From an uncultured bacterium (GTDB lineage Bacteria; Verrucomicrobiota; Kiritimatiellia; RFP12; UBA1067), in contig CADCCQ010000016.1 of assembly GCA_902799955.1 (NCBI GenBank), forward strand, positions 1 to 64,000: a stretch of DNA of 64,000 bases, written 5' to 3'. A model generated the notes under the pieces. The model was not told the DNA's origin. It was given only the letters and a program-made list of their open reading frames with translations, and made no database searches. Positions 25,368-34,476 of this stretch are shown here, piece by piece; position 1 is the stretch's first letter, and each line of letters opens with the position of its first letter. The translations under genes were made by a program, and so were the position numbers.

Positions 25368-28091
25368 TCACTCCCCGCACCTCACCGCGAGGCGCTTGAA
25401 CTGGAGTCTCCATACCGTCGGCTCGTCGGAGGCCGGCGTACCCAGCTCCGTCGCGCGGATACGCAGATACCGCGCCTTGGGATAGCCTATCACCGTGTAG
25501 AAGTCAACGACAAACGCCTTCCCCGGCTCTGGCGGCCTGGCGTCCGCATACGACTTGAGCTCTCTCCACTCACCCGCGTCGCCCTTGCATTCCACGACAA
25601 AGCCCTTCGGGAAGCCCGCCGTTCCGCCGCGCGAATCGCCGTCGTCGCGCGCCCACAGCTCAAGCTTCTCGACGCTCTTCACCGCGCCGAGGTCGATCGC
25701 CAGCCATTCCTCGGCCTTTGCGCCGTCGTGGCCTTTGGAACTCCATCCCTTCGCCCACTTCGCCTTCGTAGAGCGCGTGAGGTTCTTTATGCTCCACACT
25801 CCGGCCTCGTGGGACGACGACGCGGTGATGTTCAGCGCGTGGCCCCCGCCAACGGCCGCGGAATCGCGCACGGGATCCGCAAGCGCCGATGGATCCACGT
25901 CCTCCGCTACGATTCTATACGACCCCTCGGGCAGCGCGGCAAGACCACCCGACTTGCCGTTCACCATCACCGCCGCGCATTTCGGCAGCGCGACGGACGC
26001 CACCGCGCCCTTCGGCACGTCGATGTCAACGATGAGGTTCCTCCCTTCCATCCGCCATTCGGTATTGACAATGCCATGCGGAGTCGGCACCCTGCCCCAC
26101 GCATGGGAAATCCCGGCGCACGGACGCGGACGGAACTCAAAGCGCGAATACCCAGGCGCAGTCGGGACCACGCCCAGCAAACCGGCAGACAGCACCCCCG
26201 CGATTGCAGTGTCGGGATGAGATTCGTCGCCCCAGCCCCTGCGGTGCATCCCCATGCACTCCGTCGTCGTGAGCGCGCCTTTCCACTTCGGGTCGAGGAG
26301 CTTGAACCAGTTGTGCGCCGCGATCGCCCTGAGTCCTCTGTCCGTGAAGCCATACTCCATCAGACCGCGCGCGGCGAGCGCCTGGAACTTGCCATGCCCC
26401 GTGCGCTTCAGCCGCGGAGCGATGCGAAGCGCCTCCTCGCGCGTCACGAAGCGCGTCGCCAACGCAAGGGCGTTCGCCTCGAACCCAAAGCCGGGATTTT
26501 TGTCGGACAGCATGAAGAACCCTTCGTCGTCGTCCCAGAAGCGCGAACGAATCGCCTTATATAGCCTCTTCGACCATTCCGCGAAACGCGCCTGGCTCTT
26601 CTTGTCGCCGAAGTCAGACGCCATAGCCGCCGCGTCCTCGCAGCACTTCCACAAAAGGATGTCCATGTACGCGCGGTGCGACGTGTCGCCAAGGTTCAGG
26701 TTGCAGGCGTGCTTCGACGTCTCGCGGCGCTGGATGAACGTCCCGTCCTCGGCCGAGTGCGCGGCGAGGTAGTCCATCAGCTTCAGCACATTCGGGTAGA
26801 GCCTGCGCGTCGTTTCGGCGTCGCCTGAATAGAGGTAGTAGTCGTAGAGGACCGGGACGAACCACGCGGCGAACTCGTCGGAAGGGAACGGGCCGTATTC
26901 GCCGTCCATGAGCGGCGTGGAGCGTTCGGCGTACGGACACGCCTGCACATACCCGGCGGGAGTCTGGTTCGCACCAAGCAGCTCCACCGACCCTCGCATA
27001 TACGGCTCGTCGCCGGGGTTGAAGGAATAGTAGATGTTACGCTCCGCCCACCAGAGGTCCCCGCTCCAAATCAGCCGGTCGCGCTTCGCCCCGTCCGCAA
27101 CATACGGCACCGTGCGGGGGAAGTCCCATTCCTCAAGTCCGCCAGGCTCGTCGAACCTGCTCTCCCAGCGCACAGCGCCGTCTCCATCGACAAGCTTGAT
27201 CTTCGAGACTACGGGCCACGACTCCTTCTCGACTGCAAGGCCGAAGCGTTCGCCCTTGCGGATCGCGACGGACGCCACCTTCATCTCGTTTGTCGAAGTC
27301 TGAACGACCACAGTGCGCCTGTCGCCGGCTAGGACATCGAAGTGCCGCGTCGGGAAATGCGGATTTGCGTCGAATTCATACTCCACAGACAACGTTCCAT
27401 CGCATGGCGCGGCCTTGCGGCACCAGCCTTCCCCCGGCGCCGCCTCCAGCTTGCGCGGCAGAAGACGCCCGCCAGCGCATTTCCACGCGTCGTGGTTCGG
27501 GAACGCGGCGATCTGGCATGTCCATGCGCTGATCTGCCAGAGTCTGTCGAGACGCGAATCGGAACAGTGGAAATCCCCGGCGAAGTCGCCGGATCGAAAC
27601 ACCTTTGCGTTTTCAATCCTGAAAGACGACAGCGTCACCTCCGTCCCGGGCGTGTCGAGCTGGATTCGGACATACCGCTCCTGGCCCTGGATAAGCGGCG
27701 CGACAAATCGCCCTGTACGGCGAATCTCGTATATCTCGTGCCGGTTGATGTTGCCCGGCAACGCGGGGATGTCGAATGTCGGCCCAAGATAGCGCGCGCT
27801 CGTCTCGCGGGAGAAGCACCCCTTCTCGCCAAGGCCGTCTGGGTGGTTCGCGTATGCGACGCGCATCACGGGACGCCCCTTCGCCTCGGCGACGTCGAAC
27901 ACGGCGTAGCCGCCGGTACTTGGCGCCCCGAGGTCTATGCGCAACACCTGCGGCTTGCCGCCTGCCGGATATGCCACCTTGCAGGGGAAGCATGTCTTAA
28001 GATCCGCGAAATGCGTCTCTGCCGCGCCCTTCGCGGCGAAACCAGCCACCAGCACGGCGGCAAACGTCGACAATGTATTTTTCATGGTCAT
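25368..28091 (-). CDS. GH78 alpha-L-rhamnosidase with C-terminal F5/8-type (CBM32-like) domain, secreted
   Basis: A 907-residue exported enzyme with the signal peptide MTMKNTLSTFAAVLVAGFAAKGAAE. The N-terminal beta domain ends in SGDFAGDFHCSDSRLDRLWQIS. The (alpha/alpha)6 region shows RDRLIWSGDLWWAERNIYYS, YGPFPSDEFAAWFVPVLYDY and TTTECMGMHRRGWGDESHPD. A C-terminal discoidin-like domain follows (LNITASSSHEAGVWSIKNLT; WLAIDLGAVKSVEKLELWAR). It hydrolyses terminal alpha-L-rhamnose, probably from rhamnogalacturonan. The start at 28091 overlaps the upstream GH2 stop by 4 nt (ATGA), so the two are coupled. Confidence 0.88.
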   Translation of the reverse strand: MTMKNTLSTFAAVLVAGFAAKGAAETHFADLKTCFPCKVAYPAGGKPQVLRIDLGAPSTGGYAVFDVAEAKGRPVMRVAYANHPDGLGEKGCFSRETSARYLGPTFDIPALPGNINRHEIYEIRRTGRFVAPLIQGQERYVRIQLDTPGTEVTLSSFRIENAKVFRSGDFAGDFHCSDSRLDRLWQISAWTCQIAAFPNHDAWKCAGGRLLPRKLEAAPGEGWCRKAAPCDGTLSVEYEFDANPHFPTRHFDVLAGDRRTVVVQTSTNEMKVASVAIRKGERFGLAVEKESWPVVSKIKLVDGDGAVRWESRFDEPGGLEEWDFPRTVPYVADGAKRDRLIWSGDLWWAERNIYYSFNPGDEPYMRGSVELLGANQTPAGYVQACPYAERSTPLMDGEYGPFPSDEFAAWFVPVLYDYYLYSGDAETTRRLYPNVLKLMDYLAAHSAEDGTFIQRRETSKHACNLNLGDTSHRAYMDILLWKCCEDAAAMASDFGDKKSQARFAEWSKRLYKAIRSRFWDDDEGFFMLSDKNPGFGFEANALALATRFVTREEALRIAPRLKRTGHGKFQALAARGLMEYGFTDRGLRAIAAHNWFKLLDPKWKGALTTTECMGMHRRGWGDESHPDTAIAGVLSAGLLGVVPTAPGYSRFEFRPRPCAGISHAWGRVPTPHGIVNTEWRMEGRNLIVDIDVPKGAVASVALPKCAAVMVNGKSGGLAALPEGSYRIVAEDVDPSALADPVRDSAAVGGGHALNITASSSHEAGVWSIKNLTRSTKAKWAKGWSSKGHDGAKAEEWLAIDLGAVKSVEKLELWARDDGDSRGGTAGFPKGFVVECKGDAGEWRELKSYADARPPEPGKAFVVDFYTVIGYPKARYLRIRATELGTPASDEPTVWRLQFKRLAVRCGE

Positions 28092-30745
28092 TTTGTCACG
28101 ATTGGGCCAAGTGGATAGCGTCCGAAGCGCGGACCATAGACTGCGAGCCCGGCGTCGGACTCAAGCCTGATGGTCGCCTTGCCGTCCTTCACCGTCTCCG
28201 GCGGAACCTTCACATCGACGAGCCATCCGTAGCTACCCGCCTCGCGAAGCCTCCCGTCATGCGGCTGCGCAAGCCAGGAGAGCAGCCCGCGGTGGTCCGC
28301 AGGGTCGTCGGGCAGGACTCGCTTCAGCGCGATCTTCCCGCCCACGCTCACGGTCAGGTTGGCCGGGAACTTGTGTTCGCATGTCTGTGGATAGCTGTTC
28401 GGGTTCTTTGAGCGCTCCATCGTCCGCTTGCCTGTCGGGTAGTCGAGGCTCCGTCCTTCGCCCTTGCGGTCCTTCCAGTTCCTACGCTTCGCCGAAAGCT
28501 CCACGCGGAACGTCCCGCCCTGCGGCGGCACGGCGATATCATATTCGAACCACCCTTTTCCGAATCCGTTGAGCTTGAGGCCGCCCATGACCTCGGAAGT
28601 CCCCTCCGACCACTTCGACGCCGTCGGCTTCAGCATCGCCGCGTCCTTCGCGACGGTGGAGAACGCCCAGAAGTTGCGCGCGATATTCTTGCCGTCGGCG
28701 AAAAGGTCGAAGACGACGCATCCGCACGCAGGGTCTCCCGGCGCGGCGAATTCGACGTCCCACAGCTTCTCGCACTGCCAGCTCTTCGCCACGAACGATC
28801 CATCGAGCGGCGCGGCGCTCGACACGCGCTTCCGCCCCGCGCCGTCGAACCACCACGCGCTCTTCGCAAGAGTCAGCTTCTTTCCGGCGAACTCGTCGGT
28901 GATGAACGACACGCCGACTGGAATTACGACCTTCTCGCCCGGCTGGATCACCTCGCCCGTCTCGTATCCACGCCTCTTCTGCATGAACAAGGCCGCCTTG
29001 CCGTGGAGGTCCGCAAGCGTCATGCCCACAAGCTCCTCAAGCCCCGTCTCCTTCCAAGTGCGGTCTTCGCGGACGTATCCGTTCCACTCGATTACCACGT
29101 CGTGGTGTTCGGTGTAGAGCCAGCCTCCGCACTTCAGGTGGCTGCGGAAGGCGTTGATCATCGCGTGGTAGTCCCACGTGAAGTCGCAGTCGCCCGTGGA
29201 TCCCTTGTAGCCCCAGACGTTCCCGCACTCGGCGTTCATCATCGGCGCGCCGTTCTGCTTATAGCCCTTCGCGTAGTTGCACACGGAGCCGACGTAGGTG
29301 TTCGTGCAGACGCGCTCGAGCTTGCTGTACCATGCGTATGCGGGGCAGTACCTGTGCCACGTGTTGACGTCAGTCTCCACGTGGTCGCGCAGGCATACGG
29401 AGTTGTCGTCGATCAGTCGCGTCGGGTCGACCTCCTTCGCCTTCCTGTATGCCTCGCCGACGCGGCGCTGCGTCGCAGGTTCGTACTTACCGCCACGCTT
29501 GCCGTAGCGCGCGGACATAAGTCCCCACGTCTCGTTGAAGAGCGTCCACTGGTAAATGGACGGATGGTTGAAGTCGCGCTTCACCATTTCCTCGAAGCAT
29601 TTCCAGTGCTCCGCGAACATCTCGTCGCACGCAGGGCCCCATGCGTTCGGGACGTCCGCCTGGATGAGAAGCCCAAGCTTGTCCGCCCAGTAGAGCTTGC
29701 GGGGCACCTCAACCTTGATGTGGACGCGGTTGCCGGAGAGCGCGAGCTTCTTCGAGATCATTATCTCGTTCTTCATGTACTCGTCCGTCGGGAACGTGTA
29801 GTACCCTTCTGGATGGTAGCTCTGGTCGAGACACATCTGGAGGTAGATCGGCTTGCCGTTCAACGTCACGTAGGCATCGCCGTTCGCGTTCTTGCCCGTG
29901 CCAATCTCGCGGAAGCCGAAGTATGTCTTCACAGCGTCGTCGCCCAGCGTGAGCGCGACGTCGTAGAGGTAGGGGTTGTCGAGGTCCCACAACTTGGGCG
30001 AGGCAACCGCAATGTCGAGCGTCTTCGCGGCTTCTCCCTTCGCGAACGGCACCTTCGTGGTCTTCCCGTCGAACTTCACCTCTGCGACGAGCGGCGCGCT
30101 CGCCGGCGCGGCGAGGCGCAGCTCAGCTTTCACCGAAGACTTCGCGATGCTCGGCGTAAAGCGCGCGCTGTCGATGTAGTCCTTGCCGCGCGCCTCGAGG
30201 TAGACGGTCTGCCAGATGCCGCGAACGTTGCCGTAGCCCTGCTTGCCGAAGAGATAGTATCCGTTGTGCGCGGAGAAGAAGTCGGGATCCCAAATCTTGA
30301 ATTCCGCCGTCTGCTCCTCGCCCCACTTAACGAGATCCGTCAGCTCGAACTCGAACGGCGTGTAACCGCCAATGTGCTTACCGAGGGTCTTGCCGTCGAA
30401 CGAAAACTCCGTCTCGTAGTCCGCCGCGCCCACGACGAGGAACACGCGCTTTCCATTCCACTCCGGCGGCACCTTAACCGTGCGGCGGTAGTAGCCGGCG
30501 TTCTTGCCCTTCACGTCCTTCACGCCGGAAAGCACGGAACCCCATCCGAACGGGACGGTAATCTTCCTGTCGTATACGCCCTTCTCGAAGCCGAAGTCCC
30601 ATTGTCCGTTCAGGTTCACCCACGCCGGGCGTTCCCAGTCCGGCCTTGGATGTTCCGTCAGCGGAATTGCCGTGTCGGCATACGCCACTGAGAACACGAC
30701 CATTGACGCGGCCAGGACTGCAACTGATTTGACTATGTCCATCAT
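28088..30745 (-). CDS. glycoside hydrolase family 2 (beta-galactosidase/glucuronidase-like), secreted
   Basis: An 885-residue exported enzyme with the signal peptide MMDIVKSVAVLAASMVVFSVAYA. The GH2 sugar-binding domain carries RPAWVNLNGQWDFGFEKG and VPFGWGSVLSGVKD. The TIM barrel has the acid/base Glu in YQWTLFNETWG and the likely nucleophile Glu in GAPMMNAECGNVWG. The start at 30745 is set by a strong AGGAGG. Upstream in-frame Met codons to 30787 fall on the promoter and are rejected. The gene is coupled to GH78, and its promoter follows a CTAGNNNNN array. Confidence 0.88.
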   Translation of the reverse strand: MMDIVKSVAVLAASMVVFSVAYADTAIPLTEHPRPDWERPAWVNLNGQWDFGFEKGVYDRKITVPFGWGSVLSGVKDVKGKNAGYYRRTVKVPPEWNGKRVFLVVGAADYETEFSFDGKTLGKHIGGYTPFEFELTDLVKWGEEQTAEFKIWDPDFFSAHNGYYLFGKQGYGNVRGIWQTVYLEARGKDYIDSARFTPSIAKSSVKAELRLAAPASAPLVAEVKFDGKTTKVPFAKGEAAKTLDIAVASPKLWDLDNPYLYDVALTLGDDAVKTYFGFREIGTGKNANGDAYVTLNGKPIYLQMCLDQSYHPEGYYTFPTDEYMKNEIMISKKLALSGNRVHIKVEVPRKLYWADKLGLLIQADVPNAWGPACDEMFAEHWKCFEEMVKRDFNHPSIYQWTLFNETWGLMSARYGKRGGKYEPATQRRVGEAYRKAKEVDPTRLIDDNSVCLRDHVETDVNTWHRYCPAYAWYSKLERVCTNTYVGSVCNYAKGYKQNGAPMMNAECGNVWGYKGSTGDCDFTWDYHAMINAFRSHLKCGGWLYTEHHDVVIEWNGYVREDRTWKETGLEELVGMTLADLHGKAALFMQKRRGYETGEVIQPGEKVVIPVGVSFITDEFAGKKLTLAKSAWWFDGAGRKRVSSAAPLDGSFVAKSWQCEKLWDVEFAAPGDPACGCVVFDLFADGKNIARNFWAFSTVAKDAAMLKPTASKWSEGTSEVMGGLKLNGFGKGWFEYDIAVPPQGGTFRVELSAKRRNWKDRKGEGRSLDYPTGKRTMERSKNPNSYPQTCEHKFPANLTVSVGGKIALKRVLPDDPADHRGLLSWLAQPHDGRLREAGSYGWLVDVKVPPETVKDGKATIRLESDAGLAVYGPRFGRYPLGPIVTK

Positions 30746-30775
30746 GTTCCTCCTTTTCACTATTTTCATGTTCAT

Positions 30776-30805
30776 ATTATACAACATCTTGCCGGTCTGT
30801 CACAA
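30776..30805 (-). promoter_or_regulatory. promoter of the 28088-30745 GH2 gene
   Basis: On the minus strand TTGTGA (30805-30800) and TATAAT (30781-30776) are 18 bp apart, about 30 nt upstream of the start and followed by a strong Shine-Dalgarno. Confidence 0.6.
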
Positions 30806-30821
30806 GAAGAAATCGCCCTGT

Positions 30822-30914
30822 CTAGTGGTGCTAGAAGAGCTAGATGATCTAGTTTTCCTAGAAAGCTAGCAATCCTAGAAGTGCTAGAGAAGTATTGATT
30901 TCACGAGTGTCTAG
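30822..30914. repeat. CTAGNNNNN nonad array
   Basis: CTAG occurs at 30822, 30831, 30840, 30849, 30858, 30866, 30875, 30884 and 30911. The spacings are 9, 9, 9, 9, 8, 9, 9 and 27 (3 x 9). The five bases between are not conserved. The last copy contains the stop codon of the amylase gene. CTAG is usually a rare tetranucleotide in bacteria. Confidence 0.93.
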
Positions 30915-32344
30915 AGATCGACGACTACGTAACCCCAAGGGCCAAGGCTACACGTGCCATCCGCCGCGAGCTTGCCGTGCTCTGCCATCAGAATGCCGGG
31001 CTTACTCCCGTTCGCCGGAACGACGGGCGTTTCGCCAATTGCCGCCTTGAATTCCACGCTCTTGCCCGTCAGGTTCGCCGCCACGAACACGGCCTTGTCG
31101 CCGAGGCGTCGCACGAAGGCGAGCGCCCCTTGGCTTTCTCCGCCCTTGACCCACTCCTGCGTACCGTTCGCGAAGACGGGGTTCTCGTGCCTCAACTTCG
31201 CGAGCGCGCGGATGTGCGCAAGGCGCTTCTGCCCAGGAATCATCAAGGCACGCGCCCAGTTGATGCGCGTGCGGTCGCGCTTCCTGTCGTTCGGCATGAA
31301 GATGGAGCCAATGCCGTTGTCGGCGATCTCGTTGCCGTTGTATAGGACGGCGATTCCCCTTCTCAGAAACACCAGCACATACGCGGCGTTCCCCTCCTCG
31401 ACGGGGCGGATGCGATCGAACCGACGCTCCCGGTCGCCAAGCACTGTGTCGTGGCAGTCGAGGAAACAGAAGAAGCGCGAATTCTCCGGCGCCGTCTCCT
31501 CATACTTGCGTATGACATCCATCTTTTCCGCAAACGTCCCGTGCTTCGGGCTCTTCCCGCCCGGCGTTCCGCTCACGATCATGCGGCGGATCGTGAAACA
31601 CCACGGGAAGTCATAGCACGAGTCGAACGCCGTCTTCAGGTATTCCGTGGGCTTGCCCTCGTCTATCATCACGAGGTCAGGCTTCACCTTCCAGCACGCC
31701 GCCGTCGCCTCCTCCCAGAATTCGAGCGGGACCTGATACCCCACGTCGCAGCGGAAGCCATCCGCACCGCGCTTGATCCAATGGAGCATTGAGTCTATGA
31801 GGTATTTCCGCGTCGCCTTCGACTTGTAGTTGAGAAGCGGGAAGTTGTAGTTGTTGAGCTTCAGCGACCCGTCGGGGTTGCGCTGGAGCGTATCAGGTGC
31901 GAGATCCTTGAGAACGCACGTCGGCCCGCAGTGGAGATAGACGAGATCGAGATATACCTTCATGCCGAGCGAGTGGGCCTTCGCACAGAAGGCGTCGAAG
32001 TCCTTGTCCGTCCCGTAGATGGGGTCGATCTTGTTGTAGTCCTTGATGCGATAGGGATTGAGCGGCGAGTCGTATCCGCTCTTGATCTGGCGTGGACTCC
32101 AGTACTTGCGGTCCATGTCTCGGTCCATCTCGAAAAAAGGCGTGAGATACACCACGTCCGCGCCCGTGGAGCGCACGTGGTCGAGCATCGCCCGCGCGGC
32201 CTTGAACGTTCCGGTCTGCGTGAAGTTGTGGAGAACGATCTGATAGACCACCGCGCTCTTCAGATACTCGGGCATCGGACGCGACGCGCCAAGTGCCACC
32301 ATCGCCACAACCGCCGCCATTGCGGCAAAAAACATTTTCTTCAC
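30911..32344 (-). CDS. GH13 alpha-amylase family enzyme, secreted
   Basis: A 477-residue exported alpha-glucan enzyme with the signal peptide MKKMFFAAMAAVVAMVALGAS. The GH13 conserved regions are present. The nucleophile Asp is in ADGFRCDVGYQVP, the acid/base Glu in DLVMIDEGKPTEY and the third Asp in FFCFLDCHDTV. GMKVYLDLVYLHCGPT corresponds to region I. A small C-terminal beta domain follows. The GTG start has AAGGAGGAG six bases upstream. The exact substrate cannot be read from the sequence. Its stop lies in the CTAG nonad array. Confidence 0.9.
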   Translation of the reverse strand: MKKMFFAAMAAVVAMVALGASRPMPEYLKSAVVYQIVLHNFTQTGTFKAARAMLDHVRSTGADVVYLTPFFEMDRDMDRKYWSPRQIKSGYDSPLNPYRIKDYNKIDPIYGTDKDFDAFCAKAHSLGMKVYLDLVYLHCGPTCVLKDLAPDTLQRNPDGSLKLNNYNFPLLNYKSKATRKYLIDSMLHWIKRGADGFRCDVGYQVPLEFWEEATAACWKVKPDLVMIDEGKPTEYLKTAFDSCYDFPWCFTIRRMIVSGTPGGKSPKHGTFAEKMDVIRKYEETAPENSRFFCFLDCHDTVLGDRERRFDRIRPVEEGNAAYVLVFLRRGIAVLYNGNEIADNGIGSIFMPNDRKRDRTRINWARALMIPGQKRLAHIRALAKLRHENPVFANGTQEWVKGGESQGALAFVRRLGDKAVFVAANLTGKSVEFKAAIGETPVVPANGSKPGILMAEHGKLAADGTCSLGPWGYVVVDL

Positions 32345-32371
32345 AGTTTCTCCTCCTTTAAAAGCTCCCGT

Positions 32372-33160
32372 TCAATTGGCGAAGAATCCGATGACCGTGT
32401 TCTTCTCGTCACTCTCGACGCCGTGCGGGTGGTGCCCATACTCATTATGGGTCAGCACCTTGGCGTCTCCACCCGCCGCCTTGAACTTCGCGGCAAATGC
32501 CGCCGAGTTGGCGGAAGGCTTCACGGCGATATCTGAGGTGCCGTACACTAGCAAGACTTCTATGCCTGCCTTCGCGAGCGCGGGCGAAAGATTGACGGGC
32601 ATCCTCGGATCGTCGCGCCATGCGGGAGGGACGCGCCCCGTCGCGTCCGCCCACGGTCCCAGACCAACCTTGCCGGGCGGCGTGTAGCCGTCGAATGTCA
32701 AGAGCGCATTGTCAAAGTAGATTTTCGCGACGTTCGCCGGCTTCGCCGCCGCGTACTGCGCCGCCATGAACCCGCCCCAGCTGATGCCGATCAGGTTCGC
32801 CTTCGGCGCGAAGCCGAGCTCCTTCACGAGGAAATTCTGGAAATCCGCCGCCGCCGCGACGCCCGCATCGTCCATGCGCGTGTCGAAGAGATCGATGTAC
32901 ACATAGTGGAATCCGAGTTTGAGAAGATCGGCCACGCGCATGCGCTCCACGTTGTAGTCGGGCCAGAGCATGCTCCATATCCAGGCGGCATCCTTACGCG
33001 GCGCGATGGACGGCTCGACGATCCACGCCTTGCGTCCGTTGAAGTCGAAATGCGTGCGGCGGTAGCCATGCCACATGTCCTCACGCACGACCTTGCACTT
33101 CTTCGCGATCTTCGCGCGCAGCGATTCGCCCTTCAGCTCCGCGTCCATCTGCGCATTCAC
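32372..33160 (-). CDS. alpha/beta hydrolase, probably the 3' part of a GH5 fusion
   Basis: An alpha/beta hydrolase of 262 residues when read from a GTG at 33160. The nucleophile elbow is LIGISWGGFMAA (Ser). A strand with Asp (VLLVYGTSDIAVKPS) and the His in NEYGHHPHGVES complete the triad. The same frame stays open upstream and reads HDLFRPSLRPYDPEEI, which is the natural end of the GH5 protein. The two would therefore be one polypeptide if the single-base insertion near 33224 were removed. It may be an esterase acting on plant polysaccharide substituents. Confidence 0.7.
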   Translation of the reverse strand: MNAQMDAELKGESLRAKIAKKCKVVREDMWHGYRRTHFDFNGRKAWIVEPSIAPRKDAAWIWSMLWPDYNVERMRVADLLKLGFHYVYIDLFDTRMDDAGVAAAADFQNFLVKELGFAPKANLIGISWGGFMAAQYAAAKPANVAKIYFDNALLTFDGYTPPGKVGLGPWADATGRVPPAWRDDPRMPVNLSPALAKAGIEVLLVYGTSDIAVKPSANSAAFAAKFKAAGGDAKVLTHNEYGHHPHGVESDEKNTVIGFFAN

Positions 33161-34190
33161 GTGCTTGATGATGTCGATCTCCTCCGGGTCGTAGGGGCGG
33201 AGCGACGGACGGAACAGGTCGTGGCCACTTCGTCATCTTGTAGTTCTTCCCGCCGCCCTTCTCGATATGACGCCACATGCCCTCCCAGGGTTCGTACGTC
33301 TGGTACTTGCCCGCGACGAATCCCCAGCACGTGCAGCCGATCTTCGCCTGTGCGAAGAACGGATAGCAGTCCTGCACATCGCATCCGAGTATGCGCGCGA
33401 GCCATTCGGTGTTGACCATCGGACGCCCGAACTTCGCCTTGATTTCCTTCGCATACTTGATCTGCGAGTGGAGCGGACCGTAGCAGTGGTAGCTGATGAT
33501 GTCGCTCCACGCGGCGGCGATTCCCTCGGCGGTCTCCATGTTCGGCTCGAACTTTCCGTGCCAGATGTCCGCCGCACAGGGCTGCTTCACGCCGATCTTC
33601 CACGCAAGTTCGAACATCCGCTTGACGAGCGGGGCGGAGACTTTCGCGCGCCCGTTATTGCCGGGCTCGTTCCAGATGTTCCAGAAGAGGACGCGGTCGT
33701 CGTCCTTGTACTTCTCCATCACCTCGCCACACATCTGGAAGAACTTGGGACGCAGCTCCGGATCGTCCGCGCTGATGAAGCCGATTGCGCCGGGGAAGCT
33801 GCCGTGCTGGCTCTTCTTGCGCCCGCCGTGGTAGCCGATGTCGTACGGCTGCGGACCCGGCTTTGGCACCGACCACAGCGGCTTCGGGCGCGAACAGTCG
33901 TTGCCGAGGCACATGATGGCGCGGATCTTGTGCTTGCCGCACAGGGCGAGGAAGCGCTCGAGGTTGCGCATGTAGCCGTCGTGGTCCTCGCACCACACCG
34001 CGAAGCCATTGTCCTCCGCAATGATGACGCGCACGGCGTTGAAGCCGATGGACTCCGCAAGCGCGAGCTCGCGCTCCATCTCCTCGAAGCGGCGCTCGCA
34101 GTCCCACACCTGCCACATGTCGTAGCGGTTGGGCGAGCTCGCGGGCATGTAGTTGCAGCCGAACATCCAAACCTTCATTCTTTCTTTCAT
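33081..34190 (-). CDS. GH5-like glycoside hydrolase, C-terminus frameshifted
   Basis: A (beta/alpha)8 protein without a visible signal peptide, starting MKERMKVWMFGCNYM. Glycosidase clan A motifs are GFNAVRVIIAEDN, the acid/base Glu in VLFWNIWNEPGN and the nucleophile Glu in RPMVNTEWLARIL, with CTCWGFVAGKYQT near the end. After NYKMTKW the frame reads a non-homologous tail. Removing one C in TGGCCAC (about 33222-33226) restores WHDLFRPSLRPYDPEE, the usual ending, and continues without a stop into the alpha/beta hydrolase. The retained frame upstream is undamaged, so this is either recent decay or a sequencing error. Confidence 0.75.
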   Translation of the reverse strand: MKERMKVWMFGCNYMPASSPNRYDMWQVWDCERRFEEMERELALAESIGFNAVRVIIAEDNGFAVWCEDHDGYMRNLERFLALCGKHKIRAIMCLGNDCSRPKPLWSVPKPGPQPYDIGYHGGRKKSQHGSFPGAIGFISADDPELRPKFFQMCGEVMEKYKDDDRVLFWNIWNEPGNNGRAKVSAPLVKRMFELAWKIGVKQPCAADIWHGKFEPNMETAEGIAAAWSDIISYHCYGPLHSQIKYAKEIKAKFGRPMVNTEWLARILGCDVQDCYPFFAQAKIGCTCWGFVAGKYQTYEPWEGMWRHIEKGGGKNYKMTKWPRPVPSVAPPLRPGGDRHHQARECADGRGAEGRIAAREDREEVQGRA

Positions 34191-34422
34191 TTCAGCATAC
34201 CCCCTTTGATCAGCGGCACGGAGGACTTCTGCCCTCAATGGAAACCAGACATGAGACCTCCGACTTCTATGGTCTTTTGAAGTCATAGATCTGAAGTCAA
34301 ACATCCTCTACGATCGAGGCTATTATGGAGCAATTTTACTATTTTCCCGCCCATTTGTCAATATGTGAATGGCGAAATTTTCGATCAAAATGGCATTCGA
34401 GCGGCATGCCAAACGGCGGTTT

Positions 34423-34476
34423 TCGCGCGGTTTGAAGAACTCGCGCGGTTTGAAGAACTCGCGCGGTTTGAAGAAC
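34423..34476. repeat. perfect 18-bp tandem repeat, 3 copies
   Basis: TCGCGCGGTTTGAAGAAC occurs without mismatch at 34423-34440, 34441-34458 and 34459-34476. The last copy runs into the left hairpin of the adjoining inverted-repeat element. Confidence 0.95.

Noticed and set aside
29003..30691. 562-codon plus-strand frame opposite GH2
   Set aside because: Shadow of the minus-strand GH2; no domain, start signal or typical composition.
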